NCBI GenBank assembly: GCA_018806915.1
Contig: JAGKQI010000104.1
Coordinates: 744,001-808,000 of the forward strand
From: Phytophthora colocasiae
Taxonomy: Eukaryota; Oomycota; Peronosporomycetes; Peronosporales; Peronosporaceae
DNA length: 64,000 nucleotides
Direction: 5' to 3'
Position 1 is the first letter of the stretch. Each line of letters starts with the position of its first letter. Shown piece after piece: positions 9,155 through 18,490 of this stretch. Under the pieces are notes generated by a model. That model was given only the letters and a program-made list of their open reading frames with translations, did no database searches and was not told the origin of the DNA. The translations under genes and the position numbers were made by a program.

Positions 9155-9167
9155 TCCTCCCCCACTT
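9155..9167 (-). promoter_or_regulatory. Gypsy-1 polypurine tract
   Basis: Minus-strand AAGTGGGGGAGGA, all purines but one, abuts the 3' LTR exactly, where plus-strand DNA priming is expected. Confidence 0.75.
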
Positions 9168-9336
9168 AGATTCGACTCTCGTCCAATCAGAGAAGAGAGA
9201 AAATCCCTTTTACATTTCTCTCTTCAATGTCGAAATCGATCGACCTGCCGCCAGCTCTAGTCGCTGCGGCTTCTGCTCTCACAGAGCACAGGGCGCACTC
9301 CCAACGCGTACCAGGCTTCCTTGGAAGCCCAGCAAC

Positions 9337-11526
9337 ATGTCTGCAAAGGGTGCAAACCCAGACGCGCAAGCGTCTTCACGGAAGAAGGCTGCAAAGCCAA
9401 CTTCCAAGCCAGCCAAGCCTCGCGGCAAGGCTTCGGCACTTCATGAGGCCACCGATGTGGCCTCCAGGGCTCTTAGCTCGCCCAGCAGCACTGCTGCGAC
9501 GGCTAGCCCTAGCCAAAGGCGCAGTAGGTCTCCGTCCCTACCGCCTGATACTTGACCGAATCCTCGGTTCGAGTATAGGGACCATAGTCCCGGTTCCTAG
9601 AGTCCTTCCGAACAGGAAGCGACTCTTGTCAGCTACTCGGGCGACGAGAGCGACAACGATTACGCCGAGGACAAGCCTGCGGCTGGTGCTCCGACCACGG
9701 AGGAGCACCATGGAGACAAGGACACCGCGTCCAAGTCTCCCGACAACACCAGCGGCTGTGGTGGCGACATTACGCCACCACCTGTCAGACATCTGACACT
9801 TGCTGAAGGGCGCGAACGCACCCGGGCCATTCTGGCAGAGGAGAAGGTGCCCAGCACCAACTCCAAGAAGCGTCATGCTTCACAGTCTCCTCGTCAAGAC
9901 ATGACAAGGAGAAGGGAGCTCGAAGAGATCTTCGGCCCCGACGACGTCGACGATGGCGACGCCGATGAGGAGGAGGGGCTCATCCGCGAGCCCCAAGAGA
10001 TCACTAACGATCTCGATGAGCAGCAAGAGCTCTTTCAGGCTGCTCAACAGCCAATGCGCACCGCACCAACGGTCGCAGGTGGGTCTCATCAACACGATGA
10101 GGACTCTGCCCACCAGCGGGGCTACTACCCGCCCGATCAAGGCTCGGGAGCTGCTGCGTATCTCGAGCAGCTCCAGGACCCGCGTCCTCTCATAGGGGGC
10201 CATACCTCCAAAGGCGCCTATGAGCGGGCCTTGGTTCAGAAAGAACCTCTCTTTCAAGGCAACCTCTCTGTTGCCAGGTGCGTGCTTCTAGCACAGCACC
10301 GAATTCCTCTCAAGGAATTCACCTCGCTTCGCAAGAAGCCTGAGACTAAGGGTGGTCTCAAGCCCACATGGGGTTACCCATGGGTTCTCCCAGAGAACAC
10401 TGCGTCGTGGGTCGACGCTGAGGACCTCTTTTGGCAATGGGTCCGGTTGACAGTCAAGTCAACCCAGGAGTACCACAAACTCCGTGACGAAGATCACCTG
10501 GAGGACATCCTCCGCCTCCGGGACCTTCGTGTCCAGTTTGCCCACCTCGTAGGCAAACGTCAGCTCCATCATCAGATGGAGCGACTGAGAACTGAGTCTC
10601 AGTCCAGCGCTCACAATGAGCGCGGGTATGGAACACATACTCCTGTGTTCCAACCCCGTTCAGCGGCTAAGAAGCCGCGGACTACTTACGAGGCTGCCGC
10701 CGTGCCTCTTCCCAGCACGCGACAGCCTTCGGGCAGTCAACCTGGAGCCGCTCAATCGGCTCCCAGGTACTCTGCGACGCAGGGTACCCGCGCCACTTCA
10801 CTCGGAGCTGGCGCTTCCCACCGCGACGCCGCTCCTGGAGAACCCGCTCCACATGGTAGTGGCGTTCTCCGTTCCGGTCAAGCAAGGCCGGAGGAGGCCT
10901 CGCCCGACTGCTCTTTCGAGCCGTCCCCGACGTTGGGGACTCAGAGGCCTTCGACTGGGCCTCTTGACCAACTTGTTGCTCAGCAACAGGAGGAGATCCG
11001 CCTCCTCCGAGCGCGTGTCCTCGCGCTTGAGGTCGCTCTTGGTCTTGGTATTGGCGGCCAGGCTGCCTCTGCAGTCGGCCAACCTGGTGTCGTGCGCCTA
11101 CTGGAAGACCTGCGTCTCGCGATGCAGGGTCTTCATGGTCGTGTAGACCGTAGTGCCTCTTCGCGGGCACTTGATTCCCTTCGTCAAGAGGTCTACGACC
11201 TTCAGGCGACGATGTCTCGCCGGGAGTCGCAACCGTACGCGTACTCCCCGTCGTCGCGCGACTCGCGCCTAGGGGCCTACTCGCTTGGCCCCTCGGTGTA
11301 TCCACACCGCTCGTACCTTCCACCGGGGTACGGCTTCGCCCCTGGGAGTCACCAAACTCCCTATTACCTGGGGCGCTCTGCGCCTGACGCTCAACCTCGC
11401 GTCGAGGAGGTTCACTCTCCTCCTCGCGGCCGCCTTCAACCTCTTGAGGGGCCGCATGACCCTGAGGGTCATGGTACCGCTTCAGACGACCCACATAAAA
11501 CGTCGGGTGGGTCGTCATCGACTTAG
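9337..11526 (+). CDS. Gypsy-1 antisense ORF: charged coiled-coil protein (two in-frame stops near its start)
   Basis: Unrecognised protein encoded opposite to gag-pol, between the pol end and the 3' LTR. One frame runs from ATG 9337 for 730 codons, broken only by TGA (9553-9555) and TAG (9598-9600); the uninterrupted part is 9601-11526. Seen: a Lys/Ser/Ala-rich N-terminus, acidic segments (DDVDDGDADEEEG), a Trp-rich segment near 10380-10450 (WGYPWVLPE, WVDAEDLFWQWVRL), a leucine-rich coiled coil at about 10960-11220 (QQQEEIRLLRARVLALE), and a Tyr/Pro/Ser-rich end. Its last 845 bp overlap the antisense of the pol linker and chromodomain. Plant Tat-lineage elements (Grande, RIRE2) have antisense ORFs in the same place; homology is not established. 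Confidence 0.55.
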
Positions 11527-11885
11527 GCAAGTCGATCGTGTAGGCAGCGCCGTGCCTACTCAGGACCTTGAAGGGTCCAATGAAGCGATGCTTCAACTTG
11601 TTGCTCACCGTGGAGCTAACAGTGTTAAGAGGTAGGTTCCTAGTGTCGAGTAGCACTAAGTCCCCCACATTAAACACGTTTAAGTTTCCTCTTCCATGTT
11701 GGTCTGAGTACTCCTTTTGCTTGTCCTGTGCGAGTGCCATTGCATCTCGCACCCGGCTGATCACATTCAGCCTGTTGCCGACAAATGTCGACAACTTCTT
11801 CCGCAGTGCGGCTGGTTCCACACCGGAAACCTGGGAGGAAAGCTCTTTCCGAGCCTCTCCCCCACTTACTCTCGAAGCCGCGGTC
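10682..11885 (-). CDS. Gypsy-1 pol C-terminus: integrase GPY/F module and chromodomain
   Basis: Continues the integrase from the frame ending at 11866. The two frames join if one G is missing from the G5 run near 11883-11887, so the break could be a sequencing error. Seen: FIGPFKVLSRHGAAYTIDLP (GPY/F module), a long Pro/Arg/Glu-rich linker of about 200 residues, and a C-terminal chromodomain (YHVERVLQERRRGGK, LRVKWRGYP, STWEPIERL) likely to steer integration to modified chromatin. The linker overlaps the antisense frame on the plus strand. Confidence 0.85.
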
Positions 11886-13220
11886 CCCCACCCAGTGTGA
11901 GCGGCACCAGGGGGTTCCGAAGCCCGTTCAAGTAGAACGGCGTGAACCCCGTTGACGCGTGTACCGCGTTGTTGAGTGCAAACTCAACCATAGGCAGCTG
12001 CGCTGACCAAGAGCGCGGCGCCTCAGCGCAAACACTGCGCAGCACGTCCTCAACCACTCGGTTGACGCGCTCAGTCTGACCATCGGTCTGCGGATGGTCC
12101 GCTGTTGACATCGTCAACCGTGTTCCTAGCAATTGGAACAGCGTTTTCCAAAACGCAGCGGTAAACCGCGGGTCGCGGTCAGAGACAACAGTCTCAGGCA
12201 ACCCGTGATAGCGGAATACGCTATCAAGGAACAACTTCGCAGTTTGTTCCCCGGTAATGGTCTCAGAGACCGGAGCAAGATGCACCATCTTGCTCAACCG
12301 GCATACAAACACCACAATGCCGGTGTTCTTCTGGTCATCGGCCGGAAGGCCGAAGACAAAGTCGAGACTCATCGACTTCCAGCAGTCCAGTGGGACTGGC
12401 AGGCTCTGCAGCGGAGCCGACGCGTGCCCCGCAGGCTTCACGCGCTGACATGTTTCACATGTCTTGATGTACTTGGTCACCCACTTGTACATGTGGGCCC
12501 ACCAAAACATCAGAGAGACCCCATGATAGGTCTTCTCTCGGCCCAAATGGCCACTCGAAGGCACATCGTGTGCCTCGTGAAGTATATCATACTTCAGATC
12601 CTCGTCGTTCGGAACAACGACTCGCGGAGGATCCCCGGGCTTCACCCGATAGTGGAGCAGGCCATCGGCCCACTCATAGCGGTGGAGCCGTGCCCGCTGT
12701 CGAGGCGTAAGCCATTCGACCTTGGCATCCGTGCCAGCGGGCAAATACCGCACAATAGAGGCGAGGGTGTCATCGTCCCGATACGCCAAGCGTATTCGAT
12801 CGTAAAGATCCGTCGTGGCCCGACTAATATGAGCGAACTCATAGTCGGGACTGCGCGACAAAGCGTCGGCAAGCGTGTTGAGCTTGCCAGGCTTGTATTC
12901 AACGCGGAAGTTGTACTCCGCGAAGAATGACAGCCAACGCGCCATCCGCTGCGATAAATGCGGCGTATGGATGGCTGTCCGCAAAGACGCGTGGTCTGTA
13001 TAGACCACAAAGGGCCTTGAGCCCAGAAGATGCACCCTGAACTTAACAAGGGCGTACTTCATCGACAAGAGTTCCTTGTCGTGAACGGGGTAATTCCGTT
13101 CGGCAGCCTTCAGCTGCCTGGACTGGAACGAGATCACCCGATCTCGTCCCTCATCGTCCTGTTGCAATAGCGCACAGCCAATTGCATAGTCGGAAGCGTC
13201 ACAGACTAAACGACTTGGCA
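11866..13220 (-). CDS. Gypsy-1 RNase H and integrase core
   Basis: RNase H starts VCDASDYAIGCALLQQ with E in KELLSMKYAL and D in VYTDHASL. Integrase follows: an HHCC zinc module (HDVPSSGHLGREKTYH, then CETC), and core acidic residues in MSLDFVFGLP, VSDRDPRF and QTERVNRVVEDVLR. All catalytic residues are present. The frame starts out of register with the RT frame (shift near 13212) and stops at 11866 because of a shift at a G run. Confidence 0.87.
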
Positions 13221-14110
13221 TCGTCCGGCAACGCCAGGACGGGCGCGCATTGCAAGCTCGCCTTGATGCTGTCAAAAGCATCCTGGTGCTGGCGCTCCCA
13301 GCACCACTCGGCCTCCTTCTTCAGAAGGTCCGACAAAGGCTTTGCGAGTCCCGCATAGCCAGCACTGTACTTGTGCAAGTAGTTGGCTAAGCCCAACCAC
13401 TTCCTCAGGTCCTTCTGTGACCGAGGAACAGGCCATGCCGCAATGGCTTTGACCTTATCGGGATCCGCGCGGACCCCGACACTGCTGACGAAGCAGCCGA
13501 GGACCTTAATCTCCTCAGCTGCGAAGACGCACTTGTCGATGTTGGCATAGAGCTTGTTAGCTCTCATGACCTCAAACACTCGACGGAGGTGCTCTCGATG
13601 CACCTCTATAGCCGTCTTGCCTCCCTCGGCACGGCTATGGACGAATATATCGTCAAAGTACGTCTGCGTGAACGCACGCAAAGGTCTAAACAACTGTGTG
13701 ACCAAGCGATTGAAGGTCGCTGGTGCGTTGGATAGACCTTGTGGCATTACCAGCCACTCCCAGAGCATACCGCTCGGCGTGCTCACGGCCGTGAGCGGGA
13801 TATCACACTCCCGCATCAGGATCTGGTAGTATCCATCCACCAGATCCAGCGCGCTATACAGCGTGCAGCCGGCCATGTTGTTCAACAACACATCCTTGCG
13901 AGGGATCGGCGTCTGTGCTGGCACAGTCGCGCTGTTCAGCTTATTGTAAGCATGAACCAGACGCCACTTCCCGTTCGGCTTGCGAACGCAGAAGGTTGGC
14001 GTCGAGTGCGGGGACTTCGATTCCCGCACCATTCCCGCTTTCGCCTTAGCGGCGAAGAACGCGTCAATGACGTCGCTCTGCTCTCGGGGCAGGGGCCATT
14101 GACGCGTGGC
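13199..14110 (-). CDS. Gypsy-1 reverse transcriptase
   Basis: Seven-domain RT with active-site SALDLVDGYYQ, the MPQGLSNAPATF block and TYFDDIFVHS (YFDD instead of the commoner YLDD/YMDD), followed by the connection region GLANYLHKYSAGYAGLAKPL. The open frame from an ATG at 14032 needs a frame change near 14100 to join the upstream linker (HEIDLVP). It ends DDAKSFSL-stop in a different frame from RNase H. Confidence 0.87.
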   Translation of the reverse strand, partial: ATRQWPLPREQSDVIDAFFAAKAKAGMVRESKSPHSTPTFCVRKPNGKWRLVHAYNKLNSATVPAQTPIPRKDVLLNNMAGCTLYSALDLVDGYYQILMRECDIPLTAVSTPSGMLWEWLVMPQGLSNAPATFNRLVTQLFRPLRAFTQTYFDDIFVHSRAEGGKTAIEVHREHLRRVFEVMRANKLYANIDKCVFAAEEIKVLGCFVSSVGVRADPDKVKAIAAWPVPRSQKDLRKWLGLANYLHKYSAGYAGLAKPLSDLLKKEAEWCWERQHQDAFDSIKASLQCAPVLALPDDAKSFSL

Positions 14111-15163
14111 ACGAGATCAATCTCGTGCCTGATCCCTCGGTCTAGTGGGAGCTTTGAGGGTGGGTCCTTGGACACCACGTCCTCAAACTCCTTCACTAAA
14201 GGATACAGCGGATCCTTTGAATTCTTCAGAATCTCGGAGCCCGTGCGCGACGCACGCTGCTTCCGGAACTCCTCCAGGACGTCTTCGTCCATCACTGAGG
14301 AGGAGTTCAACTCCTCTGGAGTGGGCTCCGGCCTAAGGAGAACCATCTCCGATATCTCCCCGGCCTTCAACTCGGCCAGGAAGTCCTCCATCGCGACTTC
14401 CTCGAGGTTCAATAGCTCTGATACCTCAGGTAGGGGTGCCAACTCGATGGCCCCCGCCTTCACGCGATGCCCGGTCACGCCGTCGAAGATGTGATAGCAT
14501 TCTTCGACCGACTGTGACCTAGGAGCCTTTAGCTCCTGTCCCAAGTCCTCGTGGACTTCTTCGGGATGGTATTCTACCAACCCCGGCTTACGACCATGGC
14601 GTGGGGTTAACTTACCCACGCTCGGTGATGCCACTACGATGGCATCACGAGCCCTCATGGCTCCGTGCGGAACTGCGTTACCCGCATCGGAAGCACCCTT
14701 GGTGTCCTCCTGATCAGTTATGGTCTGAGCGACCTTGCGTGGAACTACTTCTCTCACGCCTGGTGATGCCACTACTTCGGCATCACGAGCCCTCGTGGCT
14801 CCATGCGGAACTCTGTCATCCGCATCAGTTATGGTCTGAGCGACCTGGCGTCGAACTACTTCTCGTACGCCTGGCGATGCCACTACTTCGGCATCGCGAG
14901 CCATCTTGGCTCCATGAGGAACTCTTTCATCCGCTTGTGGACCTACGTTACCGACCTGGTTAGTGCTCTCGGGCACTACCACAGTCGCAGCCTGTACGTC
15001 GCTGCGACTTCGTGCGTGGGGCCCTGCTATCGTTGCAGACCCACACGTAGGGCAAGGGCCTCCGCCCGTTGCCCCGGCCATCCATGGCCCACGATCACTT
15101 CTCGTGTGGGGCGATGTAGCACCGACTACACCAGCCCCCAAATACTCCTCGGACGCTGCCGCG
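14110..15163 (-). CDS. Gypsy-1 protease-RT linker with tandem repeats
   Basis: Hydrophilic spacer with no recognised domain, part of a frame that runs 13936-15213. It contains three imperfect copies of a roughly 36-residue unit (RVPHGAxxARDAEVVASPGV), encoded at about 14605-14945. The last part (EEFRKQRASRTGSEILKNS, DVVSKDPPSKLPLDRG, RHEIDLVP) is the normal lead-in to a Gypsy RT. Confidence 0.65.
14605..14945 (-). repeat. Three tandem ~110-bp repeats in Gypsy-1 pol linker
   Basis: Recurring strings gatgccactac.tcggcatc, gagcc.tc.tggctcc and cagttatggtctgagcgacc, about 110 bp apart. In frame with pol, so they repeat about 36 residues. Confidence 0.75.
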
Positions 15164-15700
15164 TCACTGGCGGTTCCAGCGAACGCCCTTAGTCCTGACA
15201 GAGGTGGGAACATGACTCACCAAAGCTCTGTCAGAGACTGCAGGCCGGCTAGCCCCAATGGCTTTGCCGCGCCAATCGATCCAGGGCTCGTGCTTCTCAA
15301 GCCACGGCATCCCTAGGATCAAGTCGTACTTGTCCATCTCGAGGACAATGAACGACTCCACGCTGTCGAAGTCCTCAAACTTCACAGCCAGGTCCACCTG
15401 GACCTTTGGTACTTCCACCACCGTACCATCGGCTAGTCGTACGGCGACTAGCCCACTTCCCTCGCTCTCACGTAGAGCGTCCTCAAACTTGCCGCGATTC
15501 CTCGCGACAGTTTGTCGGCGAGCAAAGTTCTTGCTCGCCCCAGAGTCTATCAAGACTCTAAAGGGGTTGTTAAACCCCCGTACACTCGCGTGTACCACCA
15601 GCAGCCCACCGCTGCCCTTCTCCGCTTTGAGAGTCCCAAGACTCTCTGGGGCTAAGTCTCCACTGCGTGTGCCTCCCGCACCACCCGCATGGGGACTTAG
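15164..15700 (-). CDS. Gypsy-1 aspartic protease
   Basis: Retropepsin-like: FRVLIDSGASKNFA holds the catalytic DSG, and DLILGMPWLEKHEPWIDW is the flap-side LGMPWL signature. The frame is -1 relative to gag, which stops at 15727; no convincing slippery heptamer is visible at that boundary. Confidence 0.82.
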   Translation of the reverse strand, partial: LSPHAGGAGGTRSGDLAPESLGTLKAEKGSGGLLVVHASVRGFNNPFRVLIDSGASKNFARRQTVARNRGKFEDALRESEGSGLVAVRLADGTVVEVPKVQVDLAVKFEDFDSVESFIVLEMDKYDLILGMPWLEKHEPWIDWRGKAIGASRPAVSDRALVSHVPTSVRTKGVRWNRQ

Positions 15701-15726
15701 TGTTTCCCCAGTAGGGCGCCCCGCCC

Positions 15727-16731
15727 CTACTGGTCCCCGGAGTTCCCCTGACGCTTGGGCGCCGGCTTCTTCCAGCGGCCCTTAGAGCCCTGAGGCTTGG
15801 AAGACCTCTTCCATTGCCCCCCAGAGGGGCAGACACGTGCGACGTGTCCGAAACGCCCGCACTCGAAACAGCGGATGCGTTTCTGCTCGGCGAGCCCCAA
15901 GTCCATAGGGGCTGGTCCCGAGCCTGCTCCATTCCCAGGAGCACTGGCCGACGCCGTCGTCGGCCCGCTGTGGCCTTGCCACGCAGAGGCAGGAGTCTGA
16001 GCCTGTGTATGGCTGTACTCCTCCTGGAGCGCGACTTGAATCGCCTCCTCCATCGTGTTGACCTGCACGCGGAACAGTTGCGTGCGGGCCGGGCTTACTC
16101 TTAAGCCGTCCATGAACACAGTTACTTGGATGTGTTCAGGTAGGGGGTTCCCTACCAGAGATGCCGCGAGAACGCGCATCTCTTGGATGTACTCGTGCAG
16201 GTCACGTTTCCCTTGCTTGCAGGCTGGAAGCGTGACCGCTGGCGATACTCATAGTTCGCCGGGGAGGAATGCGGCCCGAAGCTGTTCGCACAGCTGGGCC
16301 CAGGATGTAAAACATCCAGGCGACGTCGCTTCGCGCGTGTACGCCCATGTCTTCGCTCGACCCCCGAGGTTAGACAGCGCGAAAGCGACCCGAAGTCGCT
16401 CCACCGAGATGAGAGCCGCCTCCATGGCGAGCTCAACTTCTCGGATCCAGAAGTGAAGGTTTTCACCTTCTTTCCCTTCATAGGGAAGAACCTTGAGTCT
16501 TAAAGGCTTGGGCTGAACCGGCCTCGGTTCAACCACAGGAGCCTCAAAGGTTCCTCGAACGTGCTCAATGAGCCCACGTTCGTACATGTCGAACGCCGCC
16601 ACGCGTTCGACCTGCTCGGCCGGCGTCGCCGCCGCCAAGCTTCGGAAGGCATCCATCCCAAAGATGCCCGCCATCTTCCGGACCGACTCAAACTGAGAGT
16701 CGGTCAAGTGAGAAAACTCACTTCGATCCAT
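15727..16731 (-). pseudogene. Gypsy-1 gag with zinc knuckle (two frameshifts)
   Basis: ATG at 16731 in a strong context (gccaccATGg). The capsid-like region runs LPYEGKEGENLHFWIREVELAM, then FTSWAQLCEQLRAAFLP, DLHEYIQEMRVLAASLVG and a nucleocapsid CFECGRFGHVARVC (CX2CX4HX4C), followed by a basic tail. The frame breaks near 16254 (premature TGA) and is regained near 16215, so two compensating indels separate the halves. Confidence 0.85.
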
Positions 16732-16800
16732 GGTGGCCAACTACTTCTGGCCACAGAGGATTCAGGTAATCAATCTACCCGCGTAGGCGTAGGATTGACT

Positions 16801-16813
16801 ACAAGTGCTACCA
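16801..16813 (-). promoter_or_regulatory. Gypsy-1 candidate primer binding site
   Basis: Minus-strand TGGTAGCACTTGT, two bases inside the 5' LTR. TGGTAGC is how initiator-Met PBSs begin in several lineages; the remaining bases do not let me name the tRNA. Confidence 0.45.
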
Positions 16814-16815
16814 AG

Positions 16816-17131
16816 TGTGACGGGGGTCACACAGCACTTCACACAGAGGAAGGCTTGGAGTATACAAACTCCTAGTGAACGGCAGTTCACTCGGTCCCCA
16901 AAGACTTGGGGAGACTAGCTAAAGATTAGGTAGATTTAAGACTGAATATATTATAGATACTTGTTAGCTTGGCCTGCAATACAAACTAAAAGATATCTAT
17001 AGTGTAACCTATATAGAAGGTGATAGGTGGCTGCGGAGCCACCTGCTACGTGTCACCATTATGTGTGACACACCAAATGTATCCACTTCGGAAGAGTGAC
17101 TAAAGTCACTCTTCAATGTAACCCCGTTACA
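16816..17131 (-). repeat. Gypsy-1 5' LTR (relative to element)
   Basis: 316 bp, pair of 8839-9154; followed by the target duplication actgt at 17132-17136. Confidence 0.93.
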
Positions 17132-17133
17132 AC

Positions 17134-18490
17134 TGTGGTGAAGCGGACGAGAATTTTTCCCGGAGAGGCGATATCAGCCACGAACCCGAATAGAGTCGGA
17201 ACGAGCGACAGGGGGGACCTGTGATCCCCAGATCTGGGTCGAATCAGACGAAGGTACGATGGGCCCCGCCGGGGAACAGGCAACAGAGACACCGGCGGAG
17301 GAGCAAGTGGAGCGGTGTTCGTGGGTGATCCGAATCCTGCCGGAGGAAGAATGGGGAAATCAAGGATGTTCTCGCGCGATCAGCGATGACGGGGTCCCAA
17401 GTGAGCACGATCGGCTCACCCCGGCATCCCGAAGTCTTCTAACGGCTTGATCCTGCTTCCCCGGGCGGCGACGAAGTGGGATCACGCGGTGATCTTCTCC
17501 CTCTTAGGTACGAGATCAGCTCCGGACCAAGTTCAGCCCTAGGCGCGACGCAGATTCTTCTGATGGCCTGATCCGGATTCCCCGAACGACTACCAAGCAG
17601 GATCAGGCAGCGATCAAGTCCCGATCAGGCAGCGATCAAGTCCCGATTAAGTGCGAGATAAAGCCCCGGTTAAGTACGAGATCAAGCTTCGGTTAAGTAC
17701 GAGATCAAGCTTCGGTTAAGTGCGAGATCAAGCTCCGGTTAAGTACGGAATCGGCTCAAGATCAGGGTTAGGGGAACCAAGCTAGGGATCAGCTATGTAG
17801 CCAGTGTCATGTGGTCGTAGGATAGTAAATCAGGATGGGATTAGTAGGCATAGGAATAACCATAAACAGAATCGAATTTGCCCTGAACCACTCAAGTGTC
17901 TTCGCTGCGCCTGGAACCGGGAACCACATTGGCCCTACAAGCGTCAAGGAGGTAAGGATACGTGACCTAGTATAGCGGTTAAGTCTGGATAATATATTGG
18001 CCAGCTTTGCCCTATCTAGTGAACTATCCTTTAAGTGCATATATCAGATCGGAAGGAATTGGTTGTTTAGCCTGACGATCCCGTCGAATCTCGCCCCCTC
18101 AAGACCCCCGCTAAAGGAAGCGGCAAGCAACGGAAAGGAAGGGACTGAATCCCGAACATTGGACCATTGGAAGACCTGGATCAAGAACCAGGCACCCGGA
18201 TCAAGGCTCGAGAACTCGCCTACGACCGGGATCAAGTACCCCGAGGTGGAGTGAAGAACTTCCACGCCGCCTCAAACCCCTGCGTCACCCAAGACCTTCT
18301 TCCGACCTACAAGACACCTTCAGAAGTCACCTGGAAGAGCGTAACCCGCCTACCGACGGGTACACAAGGTGGATACTACACACAGCTAGATCACGGATCA
18401 TCGGGGGACCCCCTCCGTTAGTCGGTGTCTGGGCGCAAGTGGTGATCGGGACCTGCCCTAACGAGATTTTGGCAGATCCGCTCCACCACA
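17134..18490 (+). repeat. Gypsy-2 LTR, unit 1
   Basis: About 1357 bp, TGTGGTG..CACCACA with 7-bp perfect inverted ends. Gypsy-1 is inserted after its third base. Other copies: 30093-31473 (24 bp longer from one more internal repeat) and 43077-44428 (28 bp deleted). Confidence 0.92.
17642..17745 (+). repeat. Tandem ~23-bp repeats inside the Gypsy-2 LTR
   Basis: Imperfect units of the form cggttaagtacgagatcaag. Units 2 and 3 (about 30602-30729 and 43586-43713) have one more unit than unit 1, which explains most of the LTR length difference. Confidence 0.8.

Larger units (their letters stand above)
8839..17131 (-). mobile_element. Gypsy-1: complete chromodomain Ty3/Gypsy element with antisense ORF
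   Basis: 8.3-kb LTR retrotransposon coding on the minus strand and bounded by a perfect 5-bp duplication (actgt). LTRs 8839-9154 and 16816-17131 are 316 bp each, TG..CA, and differ at two positions I can see. Order on the minus strand: LTR, PBS, gag, protease, RT, RNase H, integrase with chromodomain, then a long antisense frame, PPT, LTR. Gag, RT, the RT-RNase H junction and integrase each carry frame breaks as assembled, so this copy is probably not autonomous. Units 2 and 3 of the tandem array lack it, so it arrived after the duplication. Confidence 0.93.

Noticed and set aside
12133..12930. Plus-strand 265-aa frame
   Set aside because: Antisense of the Gypsy-1 integrase core, which carries all catalytic residues; no independent domain signature, unlike the 9337-11526 frame.
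15700..15740. -1 frameshift site at Gypsy-1 gag-protease
   Set aside because: Frame relation is -1 but no X_XXY_YYZ heptamer fits; given the other indels the frame relation may be accidental.
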